Made by a program: the position numbers and the translations under genes. The notes below the pieces were generated by a model that was not told where the DNA came from, did not search any database, and worked only from the letters and a program-made list of their open reading frames with translations. This document shows positions 9,320-16,791 of a DNA stretch of 64,000 bases, piece after piece; position 1 is the first letter of the stretch; each line of letters starts with the position of its first letter. This stretch comes from Terriglobus albidus. GTDB taxonomy: Bacteria > Acidobacteriota > Terriglobia > Terriglobales > Acidobacteriaceae. The stretch covers positions 806,001-870,000 of the forward strand of contig NZ_JAGTAS010000058.1 in NCBI RefSeq assembly GCF_025685425.1, given 5' to 3'.

Positions 9320-10120
9320 TTACGCGCTGACAGCGGTTACCGGCACACGTGCCGCAGCGGCGACCACCTGAGCCGGAACCGCCGGCTGGTGGGTCTGATG
9401 TCCGGTCTGAGGACGATGCACGAAGTGATACGGCGGCCAGGGCCCGGAAAGCTGGAATTGGCAATCCTTCATCGTCTGATGCGCCTGAACATACTTATTC
9501 TGGTAGCGCTCCACGCACTTGCGATCAATCAGGTGAGCGATGTCAATCAGCAGCTTGCCGGAGTCCAGACGCTTGCAGGAGATCTCCTCCGCCAGCGGCA
9601 GGAACATACGGTTCAGTTGCACTGACAATGCCCGGGCACGAGCCTGACGCTCACGCTGGCGGGCAGCCTGCTCACGCAGACCAGCCAGATACTCTTTGCC
9701 GGCACAGCAGGTCTGTACCTTAGAGGCGCCCTCGACATCGTCGACCAGGACCTTCAGGTGCATCTCCGCCTTGCCCTGGAAGCGCTCCAGGTTGGCGACA
9801 AATTGGCGATGGTTGGAACGAATCGATCGCCGCAGCGCATCGTCATCCGTAAAAGTGGTGTTGAAACGAAATGGCAGAAGCGTCGTCTGTTTAAAGCAGT
9901 CGGCGATTACGCGTGCGTGATCCTTCTGACACTGCTGGTCGATGCGGGCTGCATCTTCCTCGGAGTGCTCAGAAACCAGAACGGCGAGGTCGCTCGCCGG
10001 AAAGAGGAATACCTGATTTCCAAAGAGGCCTTTTACGTTCTCCAGGGGCATCGGACGACGATGCCGCGAAAGCTCCGGAAACGCCTGCCGTTCAGCGATA
10101 CAGTATGCATACCAAGACAT
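9320..10120 (-). CDS. GvpL/GvpF family protein, orphan
   Basis: The start is ATG at 10120, with GGAGAG 6 bp upstream; ten further upstream residues are less likely. The 266-residue protein opens with WYAYCIAE, as GvpL/F proteins do. It then has the LAVLVSE segment, an H-x-x-V helix, the LPFRFNTTF strand, a GKAEMHLKV strand, and a late LSGPWPPYHF block, all hallmarks of the two-domain GvpL/F fold. In gas-vesicle makers such proteins help nucleate the vesicle. No gvpA or other gvp gene is in this window, and the C-terminus has a 40-residue His/Pro/Ala-rich tail. A non-gas-vesicle role is possible. The family call is firm and the role is open. Confidence 0.8.
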   Translation of the reverse strand: MSWYAYCIAERQAFPELSRHRRPMPLENVKGLFGNQVFLFPASDLAVLVSEHSEEDAARIDQQCQKDHARVIADCFKQTTLLPFRFNTTFTDDDALRRSIRSNHRQFVANLERFQGKAEMHLKVLVDDVEGASKVQTCCAGKEYLAGLREQAARQRERQARARALSVQLNRMFLPLAEEISCKRLDSGKLLIDIAHLIDRKCVERYQNKYVQAHQTMKDCQFQLSGPWPPYHFVHRPQTGHQTHQPAVPAQVVAAAARVPVTAVSA

Positions 10121-10348
10121 ATTCTCTCCGCATAAAACCTTGGGAATCATATAGATCCCTCGGCCGTTATCGACGTATGAAGTGCGGTGAAACTCAACAA
10201 CGTTTGGCAGCTGGTTCGACCACTATGGCGGACTGAACCGATTGCGAAACGGATACTATGCCCGCCATACAACGTTTGGCAAGCAGATGTTTTCTTGCGG
10301 GTTTGAAGAAAAAACCGAAGGCACCAGCGGCCTGTTCGCGGTCTCCGC

Positions 10349-11017
10349 TTATCCCTTACGATTCAAGCGCATGGAGGGAGTTCGCCAGCCGAAGAAATTC
10401 GATAACAGGCGCAGCAGAAAACCCGTCGCAGATCCCAGGGTTGAGCTTGTCTCCGGAGACAACCCAAGCCGTTCGGCGGTGAGATAGGTTGCAGCAGCAG
10501 CAGTTGCGGCCAGGGCGTAAGGCTCGCCCCTCTCAAAGACAGCTGGTGTCCGGCCGGTGAAGACATCACGCAACGCTCCACCGCCGACTGCGGTCGTAAT
10601 TCCCAGCAGCAGGCACGGCAGAAAAGCCAGGCCGGCATCCTGGGCCCGCGTGGCTCCAGCGACGGCAAAGAGGCCGAGCGAAACCGCATCGATAAAGAAG
10701 ATGAAGCGTTGCACACGCGCACCCACCGCGGAGCCGAAGAACAGCGCCAGCGTCGCTCCGCCAAGAGCACAAGTGAGATAGGACGGATGTTCGAATGAAA
10801 GTGGTACGCCCTGCTGCAGAATGAGGTCGCGGGTAACTCCGCCACCCACACCCGAGATCAGGCCCAGGCCGAGTACACCTATCCAGTCGTAGTGGTATCG
10901 CTGGTCGCGCCGCACGGCCAATGCTCCGGCAAACGCACCTACTCCGAGCGCCAGATACTCGATAACGGTCGAGATCGTAGAGCTGCGAATAGGAGCATGC
11001 GGCAGCGCGGGCAGCAT
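10349..11017 (-). CDS. TRIC (trimeric intracellular cation) channel family protein
   Basis: This 222-residue protein has about seven hydrophobic segments and two internally related halves. Each half carries a GGG-x-x-RD turn: SGVGGGVTRDLIL (about 56-68) and AVGGGALRDVF (about 145-155). This is the arrangement of bacterial TRIC channels (formerly UPF0126), which conduct K+ and Na+ across the inner membrane as homotrimers. The ATG at 11017 is 3 bp after the stop of a 44-codon gene, so the two are probably translationally coupled. An orphan GvpL/F-like gene lies downstream after a 0.2-kb gap. Confidence 0.88.
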   Translation of the reverse strand: MLPALPHAPIRSSTISTVIEYLALGVGAFAGALAVRRDQRYHYDWIGVLGLGLISGVGGGVTRDLILQQGVPLSFEHPSYLTCALGGATLALFFGSAVGARVQRFIFFIDAVSLGLFAVAGATRAQDAGLAFLPCLLLGITTAVGGGALRDVFTGRTPAVFERGEPYALAATAAAATYLTAERLGLSPETSSTLGSATGFLLRLLSNFFGWRTPSMRLNRKG

Positions 11018-11020
11018 GGG

Positions 11021-11155
11021 CTATTTTTTTCCGTCCTCAGGCAGCTTGTCACGCCAACTCGGCCCGTTAGCCTCGCGGCGCTTACGCGAATCCTCGGGGT
11101 TCGAGATGCCGACGAGGGAAAGAATGCGAACAATCATATCGATAAGAGACTTCAT
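11021..11155 (-). CDS. small conserved-looking protein, 44 residues
   Basis: Reading the minus strand from ATG at 11155 to TAG at 11021 gives a 44-residue protein: MKSLIDMIVRILSLVGIS, then NPEDSRKRREANGPSWRD and KLPEDGKK. It has a short amphipathic or hydrophobic N-terminal helix and a strongly charged tail. It ends 3 bp before the start of the TRIC channel gene, and GAGGG precedes the start by about 8 bp. Its position, ribosome site and sensible composition support a real gene; the function is unknown. It could associate with the membrane and the adjacent channel, but that is inference. Confidence 0.55.
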   Translation of the reverse strand: MKSLIDMIVRILSLVGISNPEDSRKRREANGPSWRDKLPEDGKK

Positions 11156-11297
11156 GTCACGTGCCCTCGTCTGCGTGAGGGAAAGATGACATCATCTTAT
11201 GAGACTGCCCGTTGATGTGGCTATGGGATGAGAGTCCCGTAACCCGAGACAAACCGCACAAAAACCCCCATTTTTGCTGAGAGGAAATCGCGAGTTC

Positions 11298-12449
11298 ATG
11301 TCCCTGTTCAAACATGCGCGCGGATTAGCGCTGTTCTTTGCCCTGATTCCGGCAGCCATGCCGGCTGAAGATAAGCCGAATACCGAAAAATCAAACCCCG
11401 ATGTCATCGTCTTCAAGAACGGCGACCAGTTGACCGGAACTCTGGTGCGCGGCGTCGGCAATTCCATCCTCTTCAAAAGCGATATCGTTGGCGAAGTCAC
11501 CATTCCGTTAAGCAAGATCAAGGAGCTCCACTCCAGCGGCAGCTTCGCTGTCCTCAAGAAAGACACCCCTGCGACCCGTACCAATACTCAGACCGGCATG
11601 GTCACCGTCAACGACAGCACCGTCACCTTGCTGCATCCCATGGGACAGGTTGAGACGCTTCCGGTCAGCAACGTAGCCTACATCATCGACCAGGCCGTCT
11701 ACGACCGCGAACTCGAAAAGAAGGCCGGCCCTCTCTATGGATGGACGGGCAGCATCTCCGCCGGAGCATCGTTCGTTCAGAGCACCCAACATGGAGGCAC
11801 GTTCACAACAGGCGTGAAACTGATACGCACTATCCCTTCCGTACCCTATCTGCCGACACGAAACCGTACCCTTTTCAATATTTCAGAGAGCTACGGAAAA
11901 CTCACCACGCCGGTGATTCCACAGACGATTCCGGCGTCGCCTGACTCTGTGGTTAAGACCAGCATCTTCCACACCGACCTCGAACGTGATCAGTACGTCT
12001 CGAAGAAGTTCTACTACCTCGGCACCACAGCCTTCGACCACAACTTCTCCTCCGGTCTCGATCTGCAGCAGATCTACGGTGCCGGTCTCGGTTGGACACC
12101 TGTCCTGGACGGGAAGCAACAACTCGATGTTAAAGGCGATATTCATTACGAAAAGCAGGAGTTTGAGAACTCTGCCAGCAACCTGAACCTGATCGGCGCG
12201 ACCATCGGTGAGGCCTACAAGCGAACCCTGCCGCGCTCCATGATCTTCACACAGACAATGCAGTTCCTACCGGCCTTCAATGAAACCAATGCCTACTCGG
12301 CAAACTTTACTACCAGTGTGGCGATGCCGGTCTTCAAAAAGCTCAGCATGAGTATCGCCGCCAGCGACGGTTTCCTGAATAACCCATCGCCCGGCTTCAG
12401 AAAGAATACCTTCCAGTTCGTCACCGGCGTAACCTACACGCTGCCGTAA
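11298..12449 (+). CDS. DUF481 outer-membrane beta-barrel protein
   Basis: The start at ATG 11298 exposes a signal peptide (SLFKHARGLALFFALIPAAMPA) and gives 383 residues. A small N-terminal domain (about 32-75) reads DVIVFKNGDQLTGTLV and VTIPLSKIKEL, the SH3-like strand pattern seen ahead of DUF481 barrels such as YdiY. From about residue 140 alternating strands with aromatic ends continue to a C-terminal QFVTGVTYTLP, fitting an outer-membrane barrel. The cargo is unknown. It is flanked downstream by an intrinsic terminator. Confidence 0.78.
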   Translation: MSLFKHARGLALFFALIPAAMPAEDKPNTEKSNPDVIVFKNGDQLTGTLVRGVGNSILFKSDIVGEVTIPLSKIKELHSSGSFAVLKKDTPATRTNTQTGMVTVNDSTVTLLHPMGQVETLPVSNVAYIIDQAVYDRELEKKAGPLYGWTGSISAGASFVQSTQHGGTFTTGVKLIRTIPSVPYLPTRNRTLFNISESYGKLTTPVIPQTIPASPDSVVKTSIFHTDLERDQYVSKKFYYLGTTAFDHNFSSGLDLQQIYGAGLGWTPVLDGKQQLDVKGDIHYEKQEFENSASNLNLIGATIGEAYKRTLPRSMIFTQTMQFLPAFNETNAYSANFTTSVAMPVFKKLSMSIAASDGFLNNPSPGFRKNTFQFVTGVTYTLP

Positions 12450-12456
12450 ACGGAAA

Positions 12457-12490
12457 GAAAAGCCCGCATCGTCAGGATGCGGGCTTTCAC
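12457..12490 (+). terminator. intrinsic terminator after the DUF481 gene
   Basis: An 11-bp stem (AAGCCCGCATC / GATGCGGGCTT) with a short loop and flanking A/T tracts. Confidence 0.8.
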
Positions 12491-12557
12491 TTTGGAACAT
12501 TCAAAGACAGAATCGCCGTGTCCTGACAGACGTGGCTGTTCGTGCGCAGGTCGACTC

Positions 12558-12610
12558 TTTTGTTTGTCATTTCGTAGCTCCCGGAGGGAGCGGAGAAATC
12601 TGCTTCTCTA
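12558..12610 (+). repeat. GTCATTTCGTAGC-type dispersed repeat, copy 2
   Basis: It contains TTTGTTTGTCATTTCGTAG and then GGGAGCGGAGAAATCTGC with TTCTCT, as in copy 1. Confidence 0.7.
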
Positions 12611-12639
12611 CCACCTGCGTTTCTAGCCATCTATCCAGC

Positions 12640-12755
12640 TAGAGCATTTTCCCTGTAGGTGTAGTGTAGGGTTTCTACATCTATGGGCGTTTTCCGCAAT
12701 GAAAATGCCACGGCACTCTTCTTTCGGGAATACCGGCAACAGGGAAAGTGCTCTA
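12640..12755. mobile_element. 116-bp palindromic MITE-like element, copy A
   Basis: The element begins TA-GAGCATTTTCCCTGT and ends ACAGGGAAAGTGCTC-TA (right end with one change), so it has about 15-bp terminal inverted repeats flanked by a TA duplication. A central hairpin GGCGTTTTC/GAAAATGCC is present. It has no ORF. Its right TA is part of the TAG stop codon (12755-12753) of the minus-strand cytochrome c gene. Confidence 0.8.
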
Positions 12756-13391
12756 ATCTCCCAGCAGATTACGAACCGGATCGGGCAGATCATTGCCAGC
12801 CTCCTTCAATAGCAACGTGAGCTGCCAGATCTGTTGGCTGCTCAGTTTGCCGGCAAAGGCATGGCCGCTCACCTTCGGACTTCCCTTGGCAATCACCGTA
12901 TAGATCGCCGACGGAGCCTTGTGACCAACACTGGATGCACCCGCAACCCAGAACTGCGGAGCTCCTCCAGTTCGTGGCTTTCCGCTCGGCGTTCCATGGC
13001 AGGCGGCACATTGCTTGCGGTAGATCGGAGCCGCAGCCTCAAAGACATCCTCGCTGGCGGCAAACGGGGGTTGCCCAGCGGCAACTTCAGCCGGATTCGG
13101 CGGCGCTACCTCAGACGGAGCAGGCGTCACCGGCTGCTGATGCGGCTTATCCTGTGGTTTCGATAAGGGCGGCCGCTTCGCTGCCGATGCCTCTTCAGCG
13201 CCCGGATTTTCTGCTGCCCCATTTTCTGCTCCTGGATAATCGCCATGAATCCCCGCGGAGCCGCGAATACCACGCAGAGCCGCCGGATGCAGGTACAAAT
13301 AGCCTGCACCTGCGACAAGCCCACCGCCCAGCAGCGCGCCAAGCAGCAAGCCGGATGTACTGGAAGAGCCTTTACTGGATCGTTTGGCCAT
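12753..13391 (-). CDS. membrane-anchored c-type cytochrome
   Basis: The 212-residue protein has one N-terminal hydrophobic anchor (about 14-34), then a Pro/Ala/Glu-rich linker of roughly 75 residues. A single cytochrome c domain follows with the heme motif CAACH at 128-132. Candidate Met ligands are few, so the sixth ligand is uncertain. There is no lipobox. It probably faces the periplasm, tethered by the anchor, and acts in electron transfer with an unknown partner. The stop codon TAG overlaps the end of a mobile element; removing the element and one TA restores GAT TAG, so the protein end was not altered by the insertion. Confidence 0.82.
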   Translation of the reverse strand: MAKRSSKGSSSTSGLLLGALLGGGLVAGAGYLYLHPAALRGIRGSAGIHGDYPGAENGAAENPGAEEASAAKRPPLSKPQDKPHQQPVTPAPSEVAPPNPAEVAAGQPPFAASEDVFEAAAPIYRKQCAACHGTPSGKPRTGGAPQFWVAGASSVGHKAPSAIYTVIAKGSPKVSGHAFAGKLSSQQIWQLTLLLKEAGNDLPDPVRNLLGD

Positions 13392-13492
13392 GAATTCCGC
13401 GCCGGGGATGTTCTAATAAAAGGGTGTGCCGCAAATGACGGCCCACCTGGTTTGAAACTAACAGAGCAAGAAGGCTGCAGGGGTATCGTTTG

Positions 13493-14170
13493 ATGTTCGG
13501 TTTGAAGCGGATCGTGTGCGCGCTGGCCTTGGCCGCGCTGGTGGGAACGGCTTTTCACGGCGAGGCACAACAGGACCGCCGGCAGCGGCGCATGAACGCC
13601 AATCGCCAGGCGCGTATCGCCAAAATGATTGAGGACACCTACTCCCACAAGTACGAGGTCTTCGGCGGCATCGGCTACCTGCGCTTCCGCTCGGGTGAGT
13701 TCCTGCAGCGCAACAACGAGATCAGTTGGCAGGTTGCCGGGAACTACTACCTGAACCCGCGTTGGGCAGTTGTCGGTGATGTCCGCGGCCACTACGGCAA
13801 TGCCAAGACGGGCAACAACCCCTATAACATCTGGGATCCGCTCATCACGCACTACACCTTCATGGGCGGACCGCAGTACCGCTTCTACCGGAAGGAACGT
13901 CTGAGCGCGAACGTCAACGTTCTCGGCGGTATGGCCATGGGCAACTTCGACGGTGGCTCCAAGGGTGTTCCCGCTCCTGCTCTGGGTATGTGGAAGACCG
14001 GCAACGCCGGCGCCTTCGCCCTTGGCGGAAGCGTGGACTACAGCTTCTACCCGAACCTGGCCTTCCGTTTTGCTCCGACCTACCAGATCACAACCTTCGG
14101 CTCCACCCTGCAACATAACGTGGGCTTCAATGCCGGTCTCGTCTATCGCTGGGGCCATCAGAACAAGTAA
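13493..14170 (+). CDS. outer-membrane beta-barrel protein
   Basis: A 225-residue protein with a signal peptide (FGLKRIVCALALAALVGTAFHGEA) and a mature part beginning with a basic QQDRRQRRMNANRQAR stretch. From about residue 50 there are eight or so amphipathic strands with Tyr/Phe/Trp at their ends and a final NAGLVYRWGHQNK. This is the OmpA/OmpW-size 8-strand barrel pattern. No known family motif was recognised. ATG at 13493 is preferred over the TTG immediately before it. A terminator follows at 14187. Confidence 0.7.
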   Translation: MFGLKRIVCALALAALVGTAFHGEAQQDRRQRRMNANRQARIAKMIEDTYSHKYEVFGGIGYLRFRSGEFLQRNNEISWQVAGNYYLNPRWAVVGDVRGHYGNAKTGNNPYNIWDPLITHYTFMGGPQYRFYRKERLSANVNVLGGMAMGNFDGGSKGVPAPALGMWKTGNAGAFALGGSVDYSFYPNLAFRFAPTYQITTFGSTLQHNVGFNAGLVYRWGHQNK

Positions 14171-14186
14171 GTTTCTACAAAAACGA

Positions 14187-14220
14187 GAACAGCCCGGCAT
14201 TCGCCCGGCTGTTCCTTTGT
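14187..14220 (+). terminator. intrinsic terminator after the barrel gene
   Basis: GAACAGCC / GGCTGTTC stem with a GC-rich inner loop, followed by CTTTGTTTG. It runs directly into a dispersed repeat. Confidence 0.7.
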
Positions 14221-14267
14221 TTGTCATTTCGCAGCGAGCGGCGCGAGCGGAGAATCCGCTTCTCTAC
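14217..14267 (+). repeat. GTCATTTCGTAGC-type dispersed repeat, copy 3
   Basis: A short version with TTTGTCATTTCGCAGCG and AGCGGAGAATCCGCTTCTCT, between the barrel gene and the ybgC-like gene. Confidence 0.65.
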
Positions 14268-14675
14268 CTACTCTCCCGCCATCCGGGCGGCATACGCATC
14301 TGGCAGATTCGCCCGCCTGAACTCGCGGTCGATCACCACATGCACGGTCTCCCCCTCGCAGAGTAGTTCCTCATCCCCGACACGGACTACCTGGTAGCCG
14401 ATACGGATAATCGATCCCCGCACCTGCTTCACTGTCGTACGGACCGCAATCTCATCGTCGTACCTCGCTGGGCGCTTGTACCGGGCAGTCACCTCCGCGA
14501 CGGCGATCAGAATGCCCTCTTCTTCTAACTGCTTATAGGGCAGGCCGATCGAGCGCAGAAGCTCCACCCTGCCAACTTCAAACCAGACAACATAGTTCGC
14601 GTGGTAAACCACACCCATCTGGTCGGTCTCGGCATAGCGGACCCGGATACGTGCTTCGGCTGTTGGTGCTGGCAT
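14268..14675 (-). CDS. ybgC: YbgC/FadM family acyl-CoA thioesterase
   Basis: This 135-residue hot-dog fold protein has the YbgC signature at its N-terminus: RVRYAETDQMGVVYHANY (about 10-27), in which the Asp is the catalytic residue, followed by WFEVGRVELLR. Proteins of this type hydrolyse acyl-CoA thioesters in the cytosol and in some bacteria associate with phospholipid synthesis or the Tol-Pal system. No tol or pal gene is nearby, so the physiological link is open. The gene is divergent from the nicotinamidase gene with 23 bp between starts. Confidence 0.85.
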   Translation of the reverse strand: MPAPTAEARIRVRYAETDQMGVVYHANYVVWFEVGRVELLRSIGLPYKQLEEEGILIAVAEVTARYKRPARYDDEIAVRTTVKQVRGSIIRIGYQVVRVGDEELLCEGETVHVVIDREFRRANLPDAYAARMAGE

Positions 14676-14698
14676 AGTCCTAGTGTACGAATAACTGC

Positions 14699-15331
14699 AT
14701 GACCTTCGCGTTATCTTCCACTGACGCCCTTATCGTTATCGACCTGCAGAACGACTTCTGTCCAGATGGCGCGCTGGAGGTGCAAAGGGGCGATGAGATC
14801 GTCCCCCTGGTCAACCGTTTGCAACAACGTTTTGCCCACGTCGCACTTACCCAGGACTGGCACCCAGCCGGACATATCTCGTTTGCGACCTCCCATCCCG
14901 GCACTCATCCCTTCGAGACCATTCAGGTCGCCTACGGCCCCCAGGTGCTATGGCCCGATCACTGCCTTCAGGGCAGCGAGGGAGCGGCCTTCCATCCGCT
15001 GCTCGACACCACACGCGCCGAGATGATCGTCCGCAAGGGCTACAACCCGCGCATCGACTCCTACTCCGCTTTTCTGGATAACGACCACTCCACGCCAACT
15101 GGCTTGGCCGGAGCCCTCAAAGAACGCGGCATCCAGCGTCTGTTCTTTTGCGGCCTGGCGTATGACTACTGCGTTCACTTCTCCGCCATGGATGCCGTAA
15201 CCCTGGGTTTTACCGCCTGCATCATCGAGGATGCCTGCCGCGCCATTGACCTCAACGGCTCTGTCGCCCGAGTCAACGCAGAGATGCAGCAGGCAGGTAT
15301 CATCCGCCTCTACAGCGACATGCTGCTCTAA
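14699..15331 (+). CDS. pncA: nicotinamidase
   Basis: The enzyme hydrolyses nicotinamide to nicotinate and ammonia in NAD salvage. The isochorismatase-like fold shows the catalytic triad Asp15 (IVIDLQNDF), Lys113 (IVRKGYN) and Cys158 (LAYDYCVHF). Metal ligands are Asp53, His55 (TQDWHPAGH) and probably His88 (WPDHCLQGS). The length, 210 residues, matches E. coli PncA (about 213). The start is ATG at 14699; it has almost no leader before the divergent ybgC-like gene, so the two promoters must overlap the neighbouring coding starts. Confidence 0.92.
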   Translation: MTFALSSTDALIVIDLQNDFCPDGALEVQRGDEIVPLVNRLQQRFAHVALTQDWHPAGHISFATSHPGTHPFETIQVAYGPQVLWPDHCLQGSEGAAFHPLLDTTRAEMIVRKGYNPRIDSYSAFLDNDHSTPTGLAGALKERGIQRLFFCGLAYDYCVHFSAMDAVTLGFTACIIEDACRAIDLNGSVARVNAEMQQAGIIRLYSDMLL

Positions 15332-15565
15332 CACTCCCATCAAAAGCCTCTATGGGACGTTATTTCGGCGCCTGCGAGATCATCCCCTCAACCAGCTCCC
15401 CGACGCCACCGAGATGTTTGCCGGTTCCGCTCCGCTGCCCGAGAGTTAGAGCCGGACCCTCGCCCCTGAGCTACAATCGAAGAAGGTTCTAAAGCAGCGC
15501 GTCACGCCCTGCCTCATCCGGCCCTTGCGCCCGGAAAACCATCAGAACAGTTCAGGAGACACACC

Positions 15566-16126
15566 ATGGCGATTCCCGCCACCCAGATGCGCCCGGGCAT
15601 GATCATCAAGCACAACGACAAGCTCCACCTTGTCTTCTCCGTGGAGCACCGTACCCCCGGTAACCTGCGCGCCTTCATTCAGGCCAAGCTGCGCAACCTC
15701 TCCTCCGGAGCGATGTTTGAGCATCGCTTCCGCTCGGGCGATGCCATCGACCGCGTCGTTGTCGATGAAGTGGCCATGGAGTACCTGTACAACGACGGCG
15801 ACGACTACATCTTCATGGACACAACCACCTACGAGCAGACCACCCTCTCCCGTGAGATCCTCGGCGACGCCGTGGACTACCTGCTCCCGAACATCGGCAT
15901 CTCCGTCAGCTTCTATGACGGCAAGGCCGTCGGTATCGAGCTGCCGCAGGTTGTGGAGATGACCGTCGTCGAGACCGAGCCGGGCATCAAGTCCGCAACC
16001 GCCTCGTCCGTGACCAAGCCCGCCAAGACAGAGACCGGCCTGGTGGTGCAGGTTCCTCCCTTCATCAACGAAGGTGAGAAGATCCGCATCGACACCTCCG
16101 AAGGCGCCTACATGTCACGAGCCTAA
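15566..16126 (+). CDS. efp: elongation factor P
   Basis: EF-P binds between the P and E sites of the ribosome and relieves stalling at polyproline. The 186 residues contain the three expected beta-barrel domains: KOW-like (1-65), OB (66-128) and C-terminal (129-186). GGAG lies 7 bp before ATG 15566. The loop that carries Lys34 in E. coli (PGKGQAF) reads P31-G32-N33-L34-R35-A36-F37 here, so the tip residue aligned to Lys34 is Asn33, with an Arg two positions later. The protein therefore cannot be beta-lysylated by EpmA at that site. Family identity is certain; the mode of activation is not. Confidence 0.95.
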   Translation: MAIPATQMRPGMIIKHNDKLHLVFSVEHRTPGNLRAFIQAKLRNLSSGAMFEHRFRSGDAIDRVVVDEVAMEYLYNDGDDYIFMDTTTYEQTTLSREILGDAVDYLLPNIGISVSFYDGKAVGIELPQVVEMTVVETEPGIKSATASSVTKPAKTETGLVVQVPPFINEGEKIRIDTSEGAYMSRA

Positions 16127-16143
16127 GTCTGCGATTACTTCTG

Positions 16144-16174
16144 AAAAAGCTCGCCATCCGGCGAGTTTTTTTTC
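16144..16174 (+). terminator. intrinsic terminator after efp
   Basis: GCTCGCC / GGCGAGT stem with a 4-nt loop and eight Ts. Confidence 0.85.
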
Positions 16175-16508
16175 ATTGGCTGTAAGGCACTCCGAACACC
16201 ATCGCTGCTGTCCTCGCCGGACGGTGCATCTCTCCCACAATCTTGGGCGCTTTGCCCATCGCCCGCCACACCCGCAGCGCCTCGGCGTTCATGTAGTACG
16301 TCCGCGCCTGCTCACGTGTCTTGCCACTCTCGCCGTAGATGCTGATCGTGCGCAGCAGGTCTTCCTGGCCGGTCGCCTGCAGATACTCCCACATGCTTAC
16401 CGACGGAGAGTTGCCGGTATCGCGCATCTCCTCCACACTCTGTGCCACCACGCTATAGTTCAAAGCCACATTCCGATTATCCACTTGCTCTACACTGACC
16501 AGAGTCAT
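16173..16508 (-). CDS. hypothetical protein, 111 residues
   Basis: A soluble-looking protein with ordinary amino acid composition, no membrane segment and no motif that I recognise. The C-terminal part (ALRVWRAMGKAPKIVG, then MHRPARTAAMVFGVPYSQ) looks folded. The start codon on the minus strand (16508-16506) overlaps the ATG of the divergent acylphosphatase gene (16507-16509) within one CATG, which is unusual; a downstream start may be used. There is no good ribosome site at the ATG. It ends against the efp terminator. A real gene is more likely than not but is not proven. Confidence 0.45.
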   Translation of the reverse strand: MTLVSVEQVDNRNVALNYSVVAQSVEEMRDTGNSPSVSMWEYLQATGQEDLLRTISIYGESGKTREQARTYYMNAEALRVWRAMGKAPKIVGEMHRPARTAAMVFGVPYSQ

Positions 16509-16788
16509 GGTGCGTCATTACCTCATCTCCGGTCGCGTGCAGGGTGTTGGCTTTCGCTGGTTCGTTCATCGCGAAGCCGCGGAACTGAACCTCAATGGCT
16601 GGGTCCGCAATCTCCCTAGCGGAGAGGTGGAATGCGTAGCTGCCGGCCCCGAAGACAGACTCAAAGAGCTGGAAGGCCACCTCCGCCAAGGCTCACGCGG
16701 CTCACGCGTCGACCGCCTCCAGATCCACGATCTTGATGACAATGAAGCCGACAAGCTCGGTCCCTTCCAGATTGAAGGGGCCTGGTGA
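16507..16788 (+). CDS. acyP: acylphosphatase
   Basis: This small cytosolic enzyme (93 residues) hydrolyses acyl phosphates such as acetyl phosphate and carbamoyl phosphate. The signature GRVQGVGFRWFV (9-20) supplies the phosphate-binding loop with Arg17, and GWVRNLPSGEVE (31-42) supplies catalytic Asn35. Length and order match the family. GTG at 16510 is an alternative start. An octamer-armed hairpin repeat separates it from apt. Confidence 0.93.
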   Translation: MVRHYLISGRVQGVGFRWFVHREAAELNLNGWVRNLPSGEVECVAAGPEDRLKELEGHLRQGSRGSRVDRLQIHDLDDNEADKLGPFQIEGAW

Positions 16789-16791
16789 GAC

